This document shows, one piece after another, positions 50,887 to 63,337 of a DNA stretch of 64,000 nucleotides. The position numbers and the translations under genes are program-made. Under the pieces are notes generated by a model. The model did not search any database and was not told the origin of the DNA. It was given only the letters and a program-made list of their open reading frames with translations. This stretch comes from Tillus elongatus (taxonomy: Eukaryota; Arthropoda; Insecta; Coleoptera; Cleridae). Numbering within the stretch: the first letter of the stretch is position 1; each line of letters opens with the position of its first letter. Location: positions 35,351,766 through 35,415,765 of the forward strand of contig OZ023267.1 in assembly GCA_964006375.1 (NCBI GenBank), in the 5' to 3' direction.

Positions 50887-53800
50887 GTCAACAACACACC
50901 ACGAGGGCTTACAGCCTAAATACTATCGTACCGTGGGTGTTGACAAGGAGGAAAGAGGCAACTTGTTAATTCTGGACTTGAAGGTTTGGAGGTTCGGAGG
51001 AGAAGGAAAAACATGTGCCGGCAAGGAATTCCACAACTTGGAAGTCCTCGGGACAAAAGAGCGGGCATAACAAGATGTTCTATGTCTGGTGACCTGGACA
51101 GTAAAAGGGTGCATTCGCTCTGTTCCCCTGGTAGATCTGCTGGGGGCAGCATGTGGGGGAATTATGGAGGAAAGCTCCTCTGAGCAGTGCCCGTGCAGAT
51201 ATCTATAAAAGAGAGAGAGGTCACCAACGGCACGTCGGTGGGCAAGGGATGGAAGCCTTTGGGTGAGGGTAGGGTCACCGATGAGACGTATAGCTCTCTT
51301 TTGAATGGAGTCCAGGATAGCGAGTGTAGAAGCGGCTGCTTCACCCCAGATGTGGGAGCAGTATTCGAGGTTTGGCCTTATTTGTGAAGTGTATAAGGTA
51401 TAGAGATTAGTTGGTGAAAAGTATTTGCGAGCCCGGAAGAGGAAACCCAATTTCTTAGCAGCCGCTTCTGCAATTGATGTAACATGTTGGTGCCAATTAA
51501 GATTTCGATCCACAGAAATGCCAACAAGAGAAAAGGACTCATTACTTTGAATAACTTGGTTGTTCATTGTGATGGGTCTAGGGCTGCTGTATCTCTTGTG
51601 AGAAAGAAAGCAAGACTTAGTTTTGGTGGGGTTGAATTGTACAAGATTTCTACTTCCCCAGTCTAATATTTTTTGGAGGTCTACGGAGACAGAACCCTCC
51701 ATGAGTCTGCGATCCTCATCTAATTGGGCTAAAGAGACAGGCTTAGAATATTGTATGTTTGAGTGGAGGGTGCTGTCGTCCGCGTAACTGTGAACTGGGT
51801 TGGATGTGCTAGAGAGGAGGTCATTGATGTGGAGAAGAAACAAAGTAGGGGCTAAAGCTGAACCTTGAGGAACTCCTGCATTAATTGGATACAGTTTAGA
51901 GGAATGGTCATCCACAACAACAGATATGCTCCTGTTGGAGAGGAAATTTGCTGTCCAGGTACAAAGTTTTGGTGGTAGGCCATAGGCCGGAAGTTTATTA
52001 AGCAGCGCTGCGTGCCAGACCTGGTCGAATGCTTTGGATATGTCTAGAGCAACAATCTGGGATTCACCGTGTTGTTCCATAGACTTGTTCCAAGAATGGG
52101 TGACAAAGGAAAGGAGGTCGGCAGTCTATCTGCGCTGACGGAATCCATACTGCCTGTCGTGGATTAGACTGTGTTTTTCAAGGAATTTTAGTAGTTCGGT
52201 GTTTATATACTTTTCCATCACTTTAGAGATGACTGAAAGGAGAGAAATAGGCCTGTAGTTGCTAGGAAGCGCTTTGGATCCTTTCTTGGGGATGGGTTGT
52301 ACTCGAGCAGTTTTCCAGTTACTAGGGAATATGCCTTTATTGTAAGATATCTGAAACAGACGAGTCAGGACAGGAGCAAGTTCTGGTGCGCATTTTTTGA
52401 GAACAATTGCTGGGATCTCGTCAAGGCCAGATGCTTTCCTGGTATTAAGAGAAGAGAGCATCTTTCGTACCTTTTTAGTTTTGAAAATGATATCAGTCAT
52501 TTTATGCGCGACGTTGGGGACTGTTGGTGGTTGAACATTTGGAGGTGGGTTGAGAGTAGAATTTCCGGCGAACAACGAAGCAAAAAGTTCAGCCTTGCCC
52601 AGGGCGGTAGAAACAATTTCATCACCTGAGACGAGAGGTGGGAACGTGCTCTTGCAGAAATTATTCCCAATAGACTTAGCAAGAGTCCAGAAGGGTTTGC
52701 CGCCGTTGGAGCTTGAGAGGACTTTGTTTTTGATGTGGTTATTAAACGAGGTTTTTGCCTCAGAAAGAATGCGGACATAGCGGTTTCTTGCGTCGTTGAA
52801 TGCTTGACGATTTTCTTGACTGGGATTGTGTAGAAGCGTTTTGTGAGCTTTGACCTTTTCAAGTCTGGCCTTGTCACAGGATTTAGAGAACCAGGGCTTT
52901 TAAGTGGCTGAAGAGGTTTTCTGTGTACGTGGAATAAATAATTCCATGCCAGCTTGGATAATTTCGGTGACGTTTTCTGAGATATCAGAGGGGTCAGGAT
53001 GAGAGAAGCAGACAGACGCCCATGGAAATGAGGAAAAGTAATCCCGCATTTCGTCCCAGTTTGCGGAGTTGTAGTGCCAAACGATACGTGGGTGTGATGA
53101 CTGTGTGACCTCGGGTTGCATTGCACAGGAAGCAGTGACCATGCCGTGGTCTGAGCGACCAAGGGGGGCGGTGACTGATATCTTATAGCAATCAGGATTT
53201 GTAGTAAGAAGGAGATCCAAGGGATTTGAGCTGTGTGTTGGGATACGAGGAAAGTAAGTAGGTTGCTGAACCATATTGGCCAAAGAATTGCTGACTGCAA
53301 AGGCCTCCGCTGCTCTCCCTTGTGGATCGGTTTTTGAAAATCCTAGCCATTCCTTATTATGGACATTGAAGTCGCCAAGAATAGTGACCTCGGAGGAAGG
53401 ATATTCAGAAATCAGATAGTCGGTTTTTTCAGAAAGGTAGTCAAAGAGCTGGACAAAGTTGTTGTCAGAAGGTGACCGGTAAATGCAACAGATGAATTTA
53501 GTTGCAGCCCTGAGAGAGAGTTTTATCCATAGTATGTCTTTTCTTCCAGCTTCTAAATTGGGAAGTCTGGTGCAGGGTAGATTGCTACGGACGTATGCGC
53601 ACACACCTCCATGCAATCTAAAGGCAGTAAGGAGCTCATACCCCGGGAAATTAAGGTGATTAGTGGCTGTTTTGGCACTGATTTGTGTTTCGGTGAGGAA
53701 GAGGAGTTGGGGCCTGTTAGCCTGGAGGAAATGGTGGACGGAGTTCAGGTTAGAATTTAGGCCACATATATTCGAAAAGGATATGTTAAATCTTGATGTT

Positions 53801-53990
53801 GGCGCCCCCTGTACACCCCTCTCCCGGAGATCCGAATGGAGGGGTATTTTGCCTCCGGAATATTTTATACAAGGAGGAGCCATCATCATTTTTGCTTATA
53901 AGGGAAACCGACTCATACACCAGAACCGGAAACGTCCGTTGGGACTTCACCGGCCCCTTGATGTATGGGGTGGTACCTCCTCGGGCGTGA
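50884..53990 (-). mobile_element. Jockey/CR1-group LINE, copy C, near full length
   Basis: A minus-strand element from a 5' region near 53990 to the shared 3' end (plus strand TCAACAACACACCACGAGGG at 50887). It has one long coding frame at 53889-50923. The 3' end runs into (TA)n. The 5' limit is uncertain because no other full copy is present. Copies A and B in the window are truncated versions. Confidence 0.9.
50923..53889 (-). pseudogene. LINE endonuclease/reverse transcriptase, one frame with two stops
   Basis: Target-primed reverse transcription protein of a non-LTR element. The start ATG at 53889 (MMMAPPCIKYSGG) opens a single frame of about 988 codons to the stop at 50923. Only two in-frame stops break it: TAA at 52902-52900 (CAA in copy A) and TAG at 52128-52126 (TCG in copy A). 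In order, it has an apurinic-type endonuclease with FSNICGLNSNLNS, LLFLTETQIS, VTILGDFNVHNKEWLG and RSDHGMV (about residues 30-270). The RT follows with ASGLDEIPAIVLKKC, NYRPISLLSV, LDISKAFDQVWH, GVPQGSALAPTLFLLHIN and SYADDST (about 480-715). A thumb/C-terminal region with HIWGEAAASTLAIL and SKLWNSLPAHVFP completes it. No separate ORF1 was seen. Confidence 0.92.
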
Positions 53991-54420
<430 letters not shown>

Positions 54421-54736
54421 GACGTGTCAATGTCGTCTGGAACCAAACATACAATTTTAATATCAATATTGGGATCAAATGGAAAATTTAGGTTTTGGAA
54501 AGTGATGGAAATGGATTGGTTTGAGTTGAATACAAAAAAAAGTAATATCTTAAAATAAATTATTGTCTAATGATCAAAATCTCAAGTCTACCAAATTAGA
54601 AAAGTGTCATTGTCAAGAACTTTGGGAGTATCAACGTTTGGATAAAAACTGACTAAATTGCGTTCTTTACAAGCACAAGTAAAATATTTATTTGTAAGGC
54701 GTTTTGTACTATTATTGTCACAATAAAGTATAACTA

Positions 54737-54740
<4 letters not shown>
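54421..54740 (+). repeat. Dispersed repeat related to 38300-38520
   Basis: Shares ATTATTGTCTAATGATCAAA, GACTAAATTGCGTT and GCGTTTTGTACTATT with the earlier copy. Non-coding. It ends at a TA array. Confidence 0.6.

Positions 54741-54821
<81 letters not shown>
54741..54821. repeat. (TA)n microsatellite
   Basis: About 81 bp of TA. Confidence 0.97.
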
Positions 54822-54824
<3 letters not shown>

Positions 54825-55435
54825 GTACCCGCACGATAATTAAAGTTATTAACCGATTTTGATGAAACCCGGCAAGAATCTTTCTTTTATTAATGGCTTG
54901 GATGAGTTCGTTAGCCAGGAAAATGGGACAAGGTTTGCCGGTAAATTTTCAGTTTTCTTTCGAAAAAAAAATTTATCACCGAAAATTACAAAGCTATTTT
55001 GATAAAATTTGATGAATATATTTCCTTGTGAAAGACCTGACTACATACAAAAATTCAGTTTTCTAGATTTATAGAAAATGAGTTATTTAGGTTTGAAGTA
55101 CTTAATGAAAATTCATTACCATAACGCACTTGTTGCGTCCAGAACTTTTTTTGTAATTGGTATGTTGATATATGTTGAGAAAATCCAGTTTCTTCCGATA
55201 AAGTTATATGAAGAGATGAGAAACATTTCACCAACTGTGGAGTTTTTAATTAAAATATTCACGATAGCTGTGCAGTGGAAAATCCGCAACTAGAAAATTT
55301 AACGGGCCTTGGTTTTGTGTTCTGGGGACCCAAATTCGCGGTCATCTGAAGAAATTTTTCTTAAAGCTTTTTATCGTAGCCTCTCTATTACCGAATTTTT
55401 CTTAATGAAAATTCGCTTAAAAATACTAAGTTTGA
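54822..55435 (-). repeat. Repeat family M pieces and MITE end
   Basis: 54850-54970 holds the family M left flank inverted (GAGTTCGTTAGCCAGGAAAA). 55085-55145 is the right end of the small TIR element (CATAACGCACTTGTTGCGTC). 55310-55430 is the family M right flank (TTCTGGGGACCCAAATTCGC through GAAAATTCGCT). The order is scrambled by nesting. Confidence 0.65.
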
Positions 55436-56001
55436 ATTATTATTTGGGCTTCAGCCCTGCTTGATTAAAAACTGATTTCCGACATAATTTTAGTCTTGAA
55501 AAATCAAGGTTGCCTTGGAAATTTTCAAAAAGCTTATTTTTCTGTAGGATGAAGTGCCTTTTATATGGCAAATACGACAAAAACTTATAAAAAAGTTGCT
55601 TGGAATCTACATTTAGGTCTCTATACTAAATTTTAAAATCATCAGCCAAAGATGATTTTTCATTTCTCAAATGTTTATTTCAAAAATGAAAGCATTTTAT
55701 TGTTAACACACATAAACTTAGTTTCTTTAATTTCTTTATTTGTCAAAACCTACCGAGATATTTTGCAAGGAACCAACGGAGCGTGTATTTATACAGCCTA
55801 CGTTTCCAGTTTTCTTAGCAATTAAAATTCTAGTCTCCACATCGCCATAAAATAAGAAAGAAACACAAACAATGAGCAATCTAGAGGCATGTACCATGAT
55901 TTAACATTAAACTTGTATTGTTTGTATACTAAACCCCATTTTGGCGAATCCACCAAATAAATATATATTCTATCCTCAATCTTGGATTAACACAACTTGT
56001 A
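55436..56001. other. Unrecognised intron
   Basis: No supported feature. Confidence 0.4.
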
Positions 56002-56034
56002 AGACACACACACACGCACACACACACATACACA
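56002..56034. repeat. (CA)n microsatellite
   Basis: About 33 bp of ACAC with a few substitutions. Confidence 0.9.
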
Positions 56035-56530
56035 GGATTCCTGTTCCATGATCTAAAAGGTCACGCCTGAATTCCGGTCACGCACTCAGGAGCCATCGGA
56101 TCGAACTGTAATCGTGCTAGCCTGGACCGCAAGATGTTTTCAAAATGTATTTTAAATTGAAAATATTACCTACATAAGAGACAAAACAGGTGGAAAATAC
56201 TGATTAGGTGAAAGGCATTAGCAGGAAATGAAAGTTCCAGCGGAACAATCGAAGCAAAGGTGATATTGATCTCTCGTACGCTATTGAAGGACGACGTGTA
56301 AACAAAACTGGAAAACAATGGATTAGAAGTATTAAATCCCAAGGACTTAGCGCCGCAAATGCTGTAACTCATATGCGTAGCAACAAGTTCTCATGCTTTA
56401 GTTGTTTATTCTACCAACCTTTACTAATCAAATTAGACAAAAGGAAAGAGATGGCAGATATGTTTCACATACAAACATTGCAGAAAACTTTCAAAATTTG
56501 CTGATGCAAAACCCGATGCGACGCTTACTA
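56035..56530. other. Unrecognised intron
   Basis: No supported feature. Confidence 0.4.
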
Positions 56531-57310
56531 TTTAATGCAAATAGAACGTTGTATTTCTGGACAAAATTTTAGAATCTATAATACAGTTTTTACACATTAT
56601 AAAGTGACCTACATCGGTCAAACTTCTAGAACCTTCAACACCCGATACAAAGTATACTCTTCTACATTTTGAAATAACAGCCCTTAAAAATATGTCTCTA
56701 ACAGTATGTTTCGTTGTTTCTGCTGCTTCAGTGCAGTGTCTGCAGTTTTCACTGTTCACCCATCTTCATAAGGTGGTACCTTACTGGAAGTGTCTCGTGA
56801 AGAATCTTGTGATTATTCACAGGTCGTTCCTGTTCAGTTCCAGAAACAGTCCAGACTTCTCTATTGGTATGGTGATGGAACCGTTTTTCCTGACCTTTTC
56901 CTCCGGTAATACTACATTTGGTTCCTCTCATTCGTATCAATTATTATTATTTCTTGCATGGCTTTTATTAATCAACAATAGGGCTCTGGACTATAGAATG
57001 ATGTTGTTGCTGTCCTTTTTGGAAGGCTATGTGCTTCCTCATTTGCTTCAATGCCTTGATGGCCTGGGACCCACATGAAGTTACTTTGTTGTACATAGCC
57101 AGTCGCTTTAAGGATTTTTGTAGTCCCAGATTAGTTTGGACTCAGTTTTGAAATAGTTTATAGTCTTCAGTACTGCCTAACTGTCTGAGAGGATGTGTAT
57201 CTCTCTATTACTGACTCATATTTGTATGCCCTCCTGTACACAGATATATTGCAAGCATTTCTACTTGGAAGTTTTTCCTGTGGACTTAGCGAGTCTGAAG
57301 TTAGGTGCTC
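56531..57310 (-). pseudogene. RNase H-type LINE 3' remnant, second copy
   Basis: Same family as 17026-17760. The frame 56940-56749 ends LPVRYHLMKMGEQ and the next frame continues NSENCRHCTEAAETTKHTV, matching the Cys-rich tail of the other copy. The stretch 57010-57310 aligns in nucleotides with 17490-17730 (GCTTCAATGCCTTGATGGCC, GATGTGTATCTCTCTATTAC). More frameshifts than the first copy. Confidence 0.78.
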
Positions 57311-57384
57311 TTATTCCTGGTCGTGCCCCTTCCATATGTTTAAACTCGTCTGTATACCATACAAATGCGTTGTTTGTCAGACTT

Positions 57385-59655
57385 AGGTTGGGTTAGCTAT
57401 ATGTAAATGGGCTATCCACTGCGCCCTTAAGGTATATTGTGGCTCACGCCTTATTATATAATTGTCTTATATTTTGCCCAACAAATCCAGCCTCCTCAGT
57501 GGTCGTCAATTTGTGTGAGCGAAAGTTGACCGAGATCTTCTGGTGCAAGCCTCGTCCTGCCAAAGAGCAGGTGGCTTGTCCTGTCCGCAGCCAGATGGAA
57601 ACATATCACATGCGTTGTTGTTTCGTCACCTTCCAGGCACAGCCGGCACTCAGTCTCCTGACCGAGACCAATTCGGTACATGTGGTGACGCAAGTAGCAG
57701 TGTCCTGTATATAGGCCGACTAGAGTTCTCAGTTGTCATCTGTTTAGCTCTAGAAATCTTTAAGCCCTTGAGTCTGAAAGGTTATTTATGAAGGCTACGT
57801 GTGATAATCCTGGCAGATTTGCCATTGCTGAATTGTCCTTCTATCTCCCCAGGTCTTTAAGATTCGCTTTGCTATGCATGATGATATCCCAGCACAGGTT
57901 CTCGTCCGATAAAGGGTCGCTGCGCACCACTCCTGGCAAGCGCGTCAGCCGCTACATGGCCATCAAGGTCCGAGTTACTCGGTATGCCGACCAGCGACAC
58001 CCCATTGCAGCTGGCTAGTTCATTGAGAGCAGATGTACCGCTCCATACCGTTTTTGAATTGCAACAGTAGGAACCAAGTGCCTTTATTGCAGCTTGGCTA
58101 TCTGAATATATTTTTAATAGATTTGTATGTGTAATGGTTTTATATAAATTCCCTTGCACACACCTCTATGGCATACACTTCCGCCTGGTGTATGACTGCA
58201 TACTTTTCGAGGATAGATGATATTCTTGCTCTCATATGCGCCGGCTCCTGCCCCCCGATTGGTTTTGGAGTCAGTGTACCAGAAGAGATCTGTCCTCAAT
58301 AGGGTCGTTTGGTTTCTTTCCCAGTCCTCCCTTCCCGGAAGGACGGCCTTGAAAGACAGATGTCTACTGATCTTAGTAGGAATCAGGTCTGAGACCATTC
58401 GCAGAACCTCATGGATCTCAATGGCATCTAGGAGTTCGATCCTTGCCAAACAGATTGCCTTCGGCATGCTTTCAGCCGTTTGGTTTAATCTGTTTTCCAC
58501 CTAGCCTCCCTCTCCAGCCGAATGTGAAGAGGTGGAATGTTTAGGAGGACTTCCAGAGCGGTTGGTGGAGTTGTGCTTATCGCGTGTCCGTTATCATCAG
58601 ACAAGCTTGTCTCTGTATCTGAGCCAGTTTGGCCCTCGCGATACCACGAATTGCCTCAGGCCACCAAACTATAGCTTCATAGGTTATCATCGGTCTGGTA
58701 ACTACTACATATATCCCAGTACATCTGTTGTGGGCTTGTTCCCCTGTTATTTCCACAGATTCTTCGGCATGTTACAGGGACAGTTTGGCCTTGCTGATTA
58801 CATTCTCTAACTGTACGTTTAAGTTGAGCTTCTTATCTAGAGCAACCCCCATATATTTTGCCTATTCTATAAATGGAATTTTTTTCCCCATAGGAATAGG
58901 TAGTTTTTATTTGTCCAACTTTCTTCTTCTGGTGAATGGAACAATGGTAGTTTTGCGGGGGTTTACAGACATCTGCTCCCTCCGGCACCGATCATTTACT
59001 ACATTTAGTGTCTCCTGAAGAGTATTTAAAAGTTCCTCTTCAAATTTATCTCTAACTATTGTGACAAGATCATCCGCATACGCCTGTACTTCAACCTCCC
59101 ACAGCCTCAGGATAGCCAGCAATTCGTCCACAAAGAGGGACCAAAGCAAAGGGGATAATACTCCTCCCTGCGGGTACCCCCTCGCAGATCTGAAGCTGAC
59201 CACCTCCTGCAACGAGGTAATAATGGTGCGATTGTGCAGAATGCTATTGATCCAGCCACAGATGGTAGATTTCACTCATCTAGCGATATCAGCTTCGTAG
59301 AGGGAGTTAGGTGGTGCATTGTTAAATACTCCTTTAATGTCGAGAAACGTAGCCACCTCCACCTCTCTGTTAACCAGAGAGTGTGTGATTTTATCAACAA
59401 GGTGATTGAGTGCTAACTCAGTAGATTTTCCAGTTTGGTAAGCATACTGGTGCGCTCGTCCAGTATTTTTTCCAATTCCTTTAGGAGGAACGAAGTAACA
59501 CTAGGAGGTCTTAGCTATTTGGGTAGGAGGTCATTACGTCCCAATTTGGGAATATATACACCCGTACTCATCGTCCAGCTGGATGAAACATAGCTCCAAG
59601 CCAGACTCGCCTTATTCAGCCTGATGAGGAATGGGATGAGTGTCTCTTGTCAGAC
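57385..59655 (-). pseudogene. CCTAA-tailed LINE, RT to 3' end (copy H)
   Basis: The 3' tip on the plus strand is GACTTAGGTTGGGTTAG at 57380-57396, a mutated CCTAA tail. Upstream on the minus strand come the Cys-rich tail (ECRLCLEGDETTTHVICFHL), the RNase H pieces IYSDSQAAIKALGSY and WYTDSKTNRGAGAGAYE (Gly of the DGSK box lost), and the RT frame 59275-58907 with YPQGGVLSPLLWSLFVDELL, VQAYADDLVTIV and VNPRKTTIVPFTRRRKLDK. Traces continue to about 59655 (TSFLLKELEKILDERTS). It is the longest copy of this family here, but has many breaks. Confidence 0.87.
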
Positions 59656-60070
59656 TTTAACAGTCTCTGTCCAATAGCGATCACTTATGACCACGTCAAA
59701 TGGGACTATAGGGTCTAGTTTAGCTTGATCTGATGGTTTGGCGAGTGACTGCAATGGAATAATTACCATGATCTATTTTTCTTTCAACCAAGTCTCTGGT
59801 TTAATTTTTTCTGCTTGAAATAATATCGGGGCCTTTAGTGCTGCCTCACTCTTTATGCATATCTGCAGTGGAGTCAGATTTAGCATTGCCTCTATTGCAG
59901 CTGTCATAGCTCCCGTTATTCCAGGACAGATCAGCCTTTGCAATTTGCTTTGTGTTGAAGCTTGTTCTGTTTTTGACCACCATACTATCTATCGATGCAT
60001 ATGTGACCATGGGTTTAACCACAGTTTGGTATATCCAATATATACCATTAACAATTAAACTTGAGCCAGT
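59656..60070 (-). pseudogene. Misplaced LINE segment (post-RT region)
   Basis: The minus strand reads VVKPMVTYAS, ICPGITGAMTAAIEAMLNLT and QAEKIKPETWLKEK in neighbouring frames. This region normally lies between the RT and RNase H, yet here it lies upstream of the RT of copy H. It is therefore a separate, nested or rearranged LINE piece. Confidence 0.65.
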
Positions 60071-60104
60071 AAACAAGTAACAGGCGTATGTTTTAACTAC
60101 TGGC

Positions 60105-60215
60105 CTTCTTGTCATTCACGGTAACGCACGTAAAACTTGACTGAACACAGGAGTGCAACTCGCGACTTCGTAAACCAAGTGGCTTGTCCCCCTTGCCGCT
60201 GAGTTATTTTTTAAA
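60105..60215 (-). mobile_element. Possible tRNA-like SINE head
   Basis: The minus strand has TAACTCAGCGGCAAGGGGGA (box A-like) and GCGAGTTGCACTCC in the box B position. The box B match is weak, so the call is tentative. Confidence 0.4.
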
Positions 60216-61020
60216 ATAATAAAATTTTGTGTTGGACGTTTTGCGAAATACGTCAATCTCAATTTTGTTCTGTTAACCTTTATTCTAAATAATCAGATTA
60301 GGCGTAATTACATGAAATAAAGTTTCTAATGCATTTTTAATATCGTTATTCAAATTAGCAGAAGGTGATCTGAAATAAAAAAGATTTAGCAAATACTGCC
60401 TACTATTATCCAGTTATTACGTTTTATCCACCTACACTATATTCTCTTGCTTGAAAGCGGCATTATAGTCTGAATACGCTTCAATTAAGAAATTAATTAA
60501 ATTTTCCATGGCACCGGTAGCCTGAACGCAAATTTAAATTATTTTACGTTTTAAAATGAACTGTAATTAAATACTAGTAATATTACGCGGTCGATTTAGA
60601 GCTGCATTAATAACAATCCGCTTTTTTGTTTTCGTGGAATTAAATTTTTTTAAATTTAATACGACAATTGAGCAAAACCACTGACATGCATTTTACTATG
60701 CTTTTTAAGATATAACAATTTAGAACAGGTGTTTTGTAATGAGTGGCTGACGTGCGTATAGCAGAGTGATGAGTTCTACAAGAATGAAACCGGTCTGTGT
60801 CAATCGCGTTGGTCATGTATACAATTTAACCAGGCACGTGTGAGTATGTTAATTATACAGGGTGTATTTAAATGAAGGGGCACAAATGATACCACAGACA
60901 CGTCAATAAAATAAAAAAAACATTAGAATAAATAGGTAAAATAATATTGAAAATATTCACACAAATACAAACATTCACACACTATATTACTGTGAAATCG
61001 CAAATAAGACACTAAAAAGA
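60216..61020. other. Unrecognised intron
   Basis: TTATACAGGGTGTATTTAAA near 60853 resembles a TIR tip. No partner was found. Confidence 0.4.
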
Positions 61021-61022
61021 CT

Positions 61023-61056
<34 letters not shown>

Positions 61057-61800
61057 CCAATTAGCCCTCTGCGTCCACTGCTGGACATAGGCCTCCCCTA
61101 GTTGAGTCCATTCTTTTCTGTCTTGAGCGCTACGAATCCAGTTTTTTGTAATATTTGTAATGTCGTCTGTCCAGCGAGTTGGTGGTCTTCTCTATCTCTT
61201 TTATCGGATCTGGGTCTCCATTCAAGTAATAGTTTTGTCCACCTGTCATCTTGCATGCGAGCCACATGTCCCGTCCACTTCCATTTGAGTTTTGCCACAT
61301 GTACGACCACATCAGTCACCCCTGTTCTTCTGCGTAATTCTTCATTTCTAATGTGGTCACGTAACGAAACGCCAAGCATCGACCTCTCCATTTTGCGCTG
61401 TGCTACTTTTAGTTTCTTAGAAGAAGCGTTGCTAAGGGTTAGTGTTTCGGCGCCGTAGGTCATAACCGGTAGAACACATTGGTTGAAAACTTTTCTTTTC
61501 AAGCATATTGGAAGGTCGCCTCTGAAAACGTCTCCAAGTTTACCGAAAGCCGCGCAGGAGAGTATAACTCTTCTGTTTATCTCGCATGTTTGGTTGGCTT
61601 TGGATATGTTTATCTCGTGACCCAAATATGTGTATTTATCTACACGTTCCACCTCAGAGTTTTCAATAATTACGTTGTTACTAGGGACAAGGTTTGTCAT
61701 AAATTTTGTTTTTCCGATGTTCATTTTTAGACCTACTGTTGCACAGGCCTCCTGAAGTTCATGTAGCATCACTCTAATATCTTTCAAAAAAAAACTAGAA
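61021..61800 (-). pseudogene. RTE-type LINE, 3' part with trinucleotide tail
   Basis: The frame 61847-61098, entering the element near 61790, reads LQEACATVGLKMNIGKTKFM, VDKYTYLGHEINISKANQTC, KVFNQCVLPVMTYGAETLTL, RKMERSMLGVSLRDHIRNEE and LKWKWTGHVARMQDDRW. This is the standard C-terminal region of RTE-clade reverse transcriptases. The element ends in a (GAT)n tail (CATCAT on the plus strand at 61023-61057), as is common for insect RTE copies. The catalytic palm is missing (5' truncation). Confidence 0.9.
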
Positions 61801-61884
61801 GTAGGAGATATGACAACAACGATGATGACTTTAACTGCTTTTCGCACTCATCAACAAAATAAAAACACTGTGAATATAAATACT

Positions 61885-62440
61885 GTTTAAACTCTCTCTC
61901 TCTCTCTTCCTTTCTTTCTTTCTTTCTTTCTTGAATTGTACCACAGTACGACAATCCCTAATACTATTAGGCAGCAGCTTAAAATAAGGATTAGCATACA
62001 GCGGTGACTTTTTATAAAATATATTATTATGTTTATTCAGATATATTATCATGAAGTGAATGTTATAGCTATGTAAATTGTAATTGTGAGGCAAATTATT
62101 TCTTTTCTTAAATACATAACACATTAGCTTCAGTAAATAAACCTCAACAACTGTCAAAATTTTATTATTTTTTGAAACCTCCTGACAAGGTTCCCGAAAC
62201 TCAAGGTTAAAAATTAGACGCATAATGCGTTTTTGATGTAGGAGAACCCTAGCTGCATCCGTCGCTTTACTCCACGACACAATCTTATAATTGATAGCTG
62301 AGTGACCAAAAGCAGAGTATACAGTCAACAGGCCATCTAAATTAAGGTAGGGCTTTAAAGTATTTAAAATGTAAAAACATCTATTCAGCCTGGAGCACAC
62401 TGCATCAGCATACTGGACAAGGAGTTTTACTAGTTTAGAT
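61885..62440 (-). pseudogene. LINE RT C-terminal remnant with (GAAA)n tail
   Basis: The frame 62400-61831 gives RLNRCFYILNTLKPYLNLDG, LLHQKRIMRLIFNLEFREPC, VEVYLLKLMCYVFKKRNNLP and LLPNSIRDCRTVVQFKK, typical of the region after the RT palm in Jockey/CR1-type LINEs. It ends in a (GAAA/GAGA) repeat, seen on the plus strand as CTCTCT and CTTT at 61892-61932. 5'-truncated. Confidence 0.8.
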
Positions 62441-62882
62441 CGTACTTTTTTTTAATCAATATACTTTTACGTTTTCGTGGTTGTGGGTATGTTGTTTTAA
62501 ATGTCAACAGCTGTAATAATTGACATGGTATTAACTTAATTTCCGTGAGCTCTATATTGCATACGACATTTAAAAGTTCAAGCTTTTGTGTTTGGAAACA
62601 CAAATCAGAAGGCTGAAATTACTCTAAAAATCCCTTTCATTTCAATTAATCTTCCTAGCCTACTTGATAAATATTCAGTGTAATACATTTATACAAAGAC
62701 CACGAAATTGAGAAAACTTGAAAAGAGTGTTGAATAATCTATACTGGAAGCCATCTCTAACGCCGCGCTAATTATACCTTCAAAAAATTTAATAAATTTA
62801 TTTACAATTAATTAATGGTTTACAGTTTTAACTCTTTAGATAGTGCTAGTATACAAACTTTACCATAATTATTTATTTTCAG
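62441..62882 (+). other. Unrecognised intron up to the acceptor
   Basis: Ends in TTATTTATTTTCAG, a good pyrimidine tract and AG at 62881-62882. Confidence 0.6.
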
Positions 62883-63112
62883 GTACGAATGCAAAGTGGT
62901 GTTCCTAAACCGTTCTCCGAACCAACACAAAAATGGTACGTGGTTCCATCTGGACGTGCACGCGCCCCCAAGGTTCGTCCAGACACCAGACGACATCATC
63001 TACGTCAACCTTGGCGATGCAATCATACTCAACTGCCAGGCGGAGGGTACGCCCACACCGGAGATACTCTGGTACAAAGATGCCAGTCCAGTAGATCCTT
63101 CCGCCACCATAG
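62883..63112 (+). CDS. tutl: turtle (tutl), internal exon: end of Ig1 and most of Ig2
   Basis: Completes the split Trp codon and reads WYECKVVFLNRSP, with the second Cys of Ig1 and the W-Y-x-C signature, then KNGTWFHLDVHAPPRF, the linker into Ig2. Ig2 continues QTPDDIIYVNLGDAIILNCQ (first Cys), GTPTPEILWYKDASPVDPSA (core Trp) and TIG. Acceptor TTTTCAG at 62876-62882. Donor GTATGT at 63113, phase 1. The half of Ig2 with its second Cys, further Ig domains, FN3 repeats and the transmembrane part must lie downstream of the window. Extracellular, neuronal cell surface by family. Confidence 0.95.
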
Positions 63113-63337
63113 GTATGTGTTTATATACATGTAAATGTATTTTACTCACAGAATTACACAATTCGATTTGGTGTTTAGTGTTTTTATTTTTTTGAAGAAT
63201 TGGTCTTAATTTAGAAGAAAAGGTTTAAAATCACCAATTATTATTTTGATGTCGACTTTGCTTCTTGTCAGACAGCCAAGTTTTAAAATTCTAGGTGGTT
63301 GGTTACTTTGGAAAACATGTTAAAAAACACTAAATTA
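63113..63337 (+). other. tutl: Intron start after the third visible exon
   Basis: Begins with the donor GTATGT. No other supported feature. Confidence 0.6.

Noticed and set aside
58907..59275. Host gene encoding a reverse-transcriptase-like protein
   Set aside because: It is embedded in a LINE copy with an RNase H region and CCTAA tail, and is broken by shifts on both sides.
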